This document shows, one piece after another, positions 61,662-64,000 of a DNA stretch of 64,000 nt (position 1 is the stretch's first letter; every line of letters starts with the position of its first letter). Origin of the DNA: Fluviirhizobium alvei (GTDB lineage: Bacteria > Pseudomonadota > Alphaproteobacteria > Rhizobiales > Rhizobiaceae); the NCBI RefSeq assembly GCF_030551875.1, contig NZ_JAUOZU010000005.1, forward strand, positions 62,001-126,000, in the 5' to 3' direction. The position numbers were made by a program, and so were the translations under genes. The notes under the pieces were generated by a model. It worked only from the letters and a program-made list of their open reading frames with translations. It was not told the DNA's origin and did not search any database.

Positions 61662-62756
61662 ATGGCCGAATTGAAGCTCAGCAATGTCAGGAAGTCCTTC
61701 GGCTCGACCGAGATCATCAAGGGCGTCGATCTCCGCTTCGGCACCGGTGAGTTCGTGGTGTTTGTCGGTCCCTCCGGCTGCGGCAAATCCACCCTCCTGC
61801 GCATGATTGCCGGCCTCGAACAGGTTTCAAGCGGCGCGATCGAGATCGATGGCATCGATGTCACCAACACCGATCCGTCCAGGCGCGGCATTGCCATGGT
61901 GTTTCAGTCCTATGCGCTCTATCCGCACATGACGGTTGAGGAGAATATGGGCTTCGGGCTCGAAATGGCCGGCATTCCCAAAGGCGAGCGCCAGCAGATC
62001 GTGCGCCGGGCTGCTGAAATCCTGCATCTCGAACCCTATCTTCAGCGTAAGCCGAAAGCACTCTCGGGCGGCCAGCGCCAGCGTGTCGCCATCGGTCGCG
62101 CCATCGTGCGCAATCCCAAGATCTTCCTGTTCGACGAGCCGCTCTCCAATCTCGACGCGGAACTGAGGGTGCGCATGCGGCTCGAAATCGCCAAGCTGCA
62201 TGCGACCATCGGCGCCACGATGGTCTATGTCACCCATGACCAGGTGGAAGCCATGACGCTTGCCAGCCGCATTGTCGTGCTGCGGGCCGGCCATGTCGAA
62301 CAGGTCGGCGCGCCGATGGAACTTTACGCCAATCCCGACAATCTTTTCGTGGCCGGCTTCATCGGCTCGCCGAAAATGAACTTCGTGCCCGCTACACTTG
62401 TCGGTCGCGGGGCCAATGGCAGCGCGCTCGTCTCCATCCCCTCGCTCGGCATCGCCGAGATGGCGATAGCGCCACGCAATGGCGCAGCCGATCTTCCGGC
62501 CGGGATCCTGGTCGGCATCCGCCCCGAGCATTTCCGTTCGGACAATGCTGCGGGCACCACCATTCCGGTCTCGCTGCGCTGCGATGTCACCGAACAGCTC
62601 GGCAATGTCTCCTACCTCTATTCCCAGCGCGACGGCGACGACAGCCTGATTGCCGAATGGCGCCGCCCGGACCGGCCCCAGGCAGGCAGCCGCGTCTCTC
62701 TCTGGATCGACCCGTCCGACTGCCTCCTCTTCGATCCCACCGGCCCCCGGCTCTGA
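61662..62756 (+). CDS. ABC sugar transporter ATPase (UgpC/MalK-like)
   Basis: 364 residues. P-loop GPSGCGKST, signature LSGGQRQRVAIGRA, Walker B LFDEPLSNLDAELR, H-loop VTHDQVEAM, then a C-terminal TOBE/regulatory domain (GIRPEHF). It energises uptake of the amino sugar through the two adjacent permeases. Last gene of the operon. Confidence 0.93.
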   Translation: MAELKLSNVRKSFGSTEIIKGVDLRFGTGEFVVFVGPSGCGKSTLLRMIAGLEQVSSGAIEIDGIDVTNTDPSRRGIAMVFQSYALYPHMTVEENMGFGLEMAGIPKGERQQIVRRAAEILHLEPYLQRKPKALSGGQRQRVAIGRAIVRNPKIFLFDEPLSNLDAELRVRMRLEIAKLHATIGATMVYVTHDQVEAMTLASRIVVLRAGHVEQVGAPMELYANPDNLFVAGFIGSPKMNFVPATLVGRGANGSALVSIPSLGIAEMAIAPRNGAADLPAGILVGIRPEHFRSDNAAGTTIPVSLRCDVTEQLGNVSYLYSQRDGDDSLIAEWRRPDRPQAGSRVSLWIDPSDCLLFDPTGPRL

Positions 62757-63010
62757 AACCGGCGTTTCTGACTTTCGAACCGCGCATCTGTGAGGGGGCG
62801 ACCAGCTCTTCAATTCATAGTAAGCGATGCGGCGCTGACACGCATGTTGGCTGGCTGGTGGGCCGATGGAATTTCATCCTCCAGACTGGGTGTGTTGCGC
62901 CTGCACATTGGATTTCGGGGCAAAAACAGCTGAACTTGATCAAGTTCTGGAGCTGGGCTACGAACGCGTTCGCTGCTTCGATCGTGAATGTCAGTTCCGT
63001 GGGGTCCCAG
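62757..63010. other. Gap after the sugar operon, no supported gene
   Basis: 254 bases with visibly lower GC and different codon texture from the operon before it. A 77-codon frame (62866-63099) has a Cys-rich start (WVCCACTLDFG), but it overlaps the next gene and has no ribosome site. The stretch may be the remnant of an inserted gene joined to the SUKH-like gene. Confidence 0.4.
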
Positions 63011-63502
63011 ATGAGCGTTGTCGACTATTTGGCGGATCATCAATTGCCGCTATATGGAAGCTCCATTTCAGAGGCGGACGGGAAGCAGCTCTTGTCTAAG
63101 CTTCACCAGGGAATAGCCCTGGAAACCTATGTTGCTCTACTTCAATCGTTTCCGCTGTGTGGCGTCTCGTTCGCGCTCTCGGAAGACCACGACTTGTCGG
63201 GGTTTGGTGCTGAAGTTCAGATGATGAATACAACCCAGATGTTGAGTGAGGCATTCGACGCTTACCCCGGGATCGTCGTAACAAAGTTGGGATACATCCC
63301 AGTTGGCATGTGCTTGTTAGGGTCAGGCGATTACTATTATCTGAATGCCAAGGCTGGTGATCCAAGCAACCCTCCTTTAGTACGTGTTCCTCACGATGCC
63401 ATGACATCGGCAACAACTTACGCTGAAGAGCAGATTGAGGTTGTATGTTGCTCGTTTACAGACTTTCTTGGAGCGGCCACGATAGATGCGCCCGCTGCCT
63501 GA
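63011..63502 (+). CDS. SMI1/KNR4 (SUKH)-like protein, possible immunity protein
   Basis: 163 residues from the ATG at 63011; an in-frame extension upstream looks non-coding. The central part, YIPVGMCLLGSGDYYYLNAKAGDPSNPPLVRVPHDA, fits the SUKH pattern of a Gly-[ST]-Gly-Asp turn followed by aromatic strands and a PH-D segment. A C-terminal FTDFLGAA helix follows. GC content and codon use differ from neighbours. SUKH proteins often neutralise polymorphic toxins, but no toxin gene is seen here. Assignment is by pattern only. Confidence 0.5.
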   Translation: MSVVDYLADHQLPLYGSSISEADGKQLLSKLHQGIALETYVALLQSFPLCGVSFALSEDHDLSGFGAEVQMMNTTQMLSEAFDAYPGIVVTKLGYIPVGMCLLGSGDYYYLNAKAGDPSNPPLVRVPHDAMTSATTYAEEQIEVVCCSFTDFLGAATIDAPAA

Positions 63503-63810
63503 TTGCCAGTGATCCAGTTTGGTCGGCAGCGACATTCAGGCACGTTTATACCACCGAATAATCCTACGGGAACAGTTCCTCGATCCGACACTACTCTTTG
63601 CCGTTGTCGAGAGTGGTGCGCATGGCGGGCGGATAGGTCTGCGGTTCGATGGCGTTGGGTGTACCCATTTCGATCCACGCCTCCGTGAAGATGGCGACAA
63701 TCGAACATACATTGCCTGCTCCACCGTAAGCCTGGCGCGTCGCGAACCGGATGCACGTCAACCGGCACCATGGAATGATACCGGTTGGAGAGGACGGTCG
63801 GTCGGGATCA
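63503..63810. other. Non-coding stretch, nothing supported
   Basis: 308 bases between the SUKH-like gene and the acyl-CoA dehydrogenase end. Open frames exist on both strands but none has a ribosome site or recognisable motif. The frame containing FDPRLREDGD looks like a translated dispersed repeat. Probably remnant DNA. Confidence 0.4.
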
Positions 63811-64000
63811 TCATTCCGTATAGAGATATTTGAGCGACTGGCCGAGGTTCTTGCCGCGCTCCTTCAACTCCATCTTGCCGATCGAGCGCAGATGTACCTC
63901 ATCGGGTCCGTCGATCAGCCGCAGGGCGCGACCCCAGGTGAAGATGTCGCCGAGCGGTGTGTCGGGGCTGAGCCCCATGGCGCCGAAGGCCTGGATGGCG
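63811..64000 (-). CDS. Acyl-CoA dehydrogenase, C-terminal end (partial)
   Basis: The last 62 codons of a leftward gene that enters from the right edge. The sequence [22 protein letters not shown], then [21 protein letters not shown], is the C-terminal helical domain of acyl-CoA dehydrogenases: the Q-x-FGA-x-GLS-x-DTPL motif and the DGPDEVH FAD-contact loop. It ends in KYLYTE and a TGA. Substrate class cannot be judged. Confidence 0.88.
   Translation of the reverse strand, partial: AIQAFGAMGLSPDTPLGDIFTWGRALRLIDGPDEVHLRSIGKMELKERGKNLGQSLKYLYTE

Noticed and set aside
62866-63099. A 77-codon Cys-rich frame before the SUKH-like gene
   Set aside because: Overlaps the better-supported gene, lacks a ribosome site and shows no known motif; it may be remnant DNA.
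63519-63833. A 104-codon frame near the right end
   Set aside because: No ribosome site or recognisable domain; it runs into the acyl-CoA dehydrogenase end on the other strand.

Overview
The window looks like a chromosome or megaplasmid segment of a GC-rich alphaproteobacterium, most likely Rhizobiales/Rhizobiaceae. The evidence is the gene families present: a MocR regulator beside a PNPOx-fold protein, a LysR gene divergent from a DUF1127 gene, an FnrN-type regulator, BMP-type and MalFGK-type ABC importers, RTX repeats, and an intergenic palindromic repeat of the kind common in rhizobia. Species cannot be fixed from sequence alone. No rRNA, tRNA, CRISPR array or complete insertion sequence was seen.

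Region 1 (1-20.9 kb) is a mosaic of short transcription units. It holds the start of a surface-type protein, a MarR/Tat-nitroreductase pair under a 38-bp palindromic operator, a TPP enzyme, a MocR/PNPOx divergent pair, a LysR/DUF1127 divergent pair, a GlxA-type activator, two related tandem-receiver signalling proteins (one a diguanylate cyclase), and a large MscS channel. It continues with a lysozyme fused to RTX repeats, a TetR/EamA operon, a cupin, and glucokinase divergent from PEP synthase.

Region 2 (20.9-47.9 kb) is the centrepiece: a 27-kb purine-catabolism supercluster built around a 536-bp divergent control region. Leftward run ten genes: a BMP-type (nucleoside/purine) ABC importer, a 2-oxoglutarate oxygenase, an alpha/beta hydrolase, an 8-oxoguanine deaminase-like amidohydrolase, a Rieske-less ring-hydroxylase-type catalytic subunit, a second amidohydrolase and guanine deaminase. 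Rightward run a degenerate acylphosphatase-like small protein, a free-standing Rieske [2Fe-2S] protein, a GST-like protein, adenine deaminase, a LysR regulator, a two-subunit TPP decarboxylase, a GMC oxidoreductase, another amidohydrolase, a second Rieske-less catalytic subunit, a xanthine-dehydrogenase-type enzyme with fused FAD and Mo subunits plus its 2Fe-2S subunit, and an aldehyde dehydrogenase. Rieske-less oxygenase plus separate Rieske domain plus GST-like protein is the part list of the NdmCDE methylxanthine N7-demethylase, but here with two catalytic subunits, one separate Rieske protein and no visible reductase. I infer a split Rieske oxygenase system acting on N-substituted (probably N-methylated) purines.

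Region 3 (47.9-52.4 kb) has an EamA transporter, an Fnr-type oxygen sensor with its own anaerobox, a heavy-metal P-type ATPase, and two very small membrane-protein genes downstream of the ATPase.

Region 4 (52.4-62.8 kb) is an amino-sugar utilisation locus. It has a GntR regulator (apparently leaderless), SIS-type glucosamine-6-phosphate deaminase, NagA, an FGGY kinase, a second GntR regulator with two phased operators, an SIS protein and a complete CUT1-type ABC importer.

Region 5 (62.8-64 kb) is a short stretch of different character with an SMI1/KNR4-like (SUKH) protein and non-coding remnants, followed by the 3' end of an acyl-CoA dehydrogenase gene.
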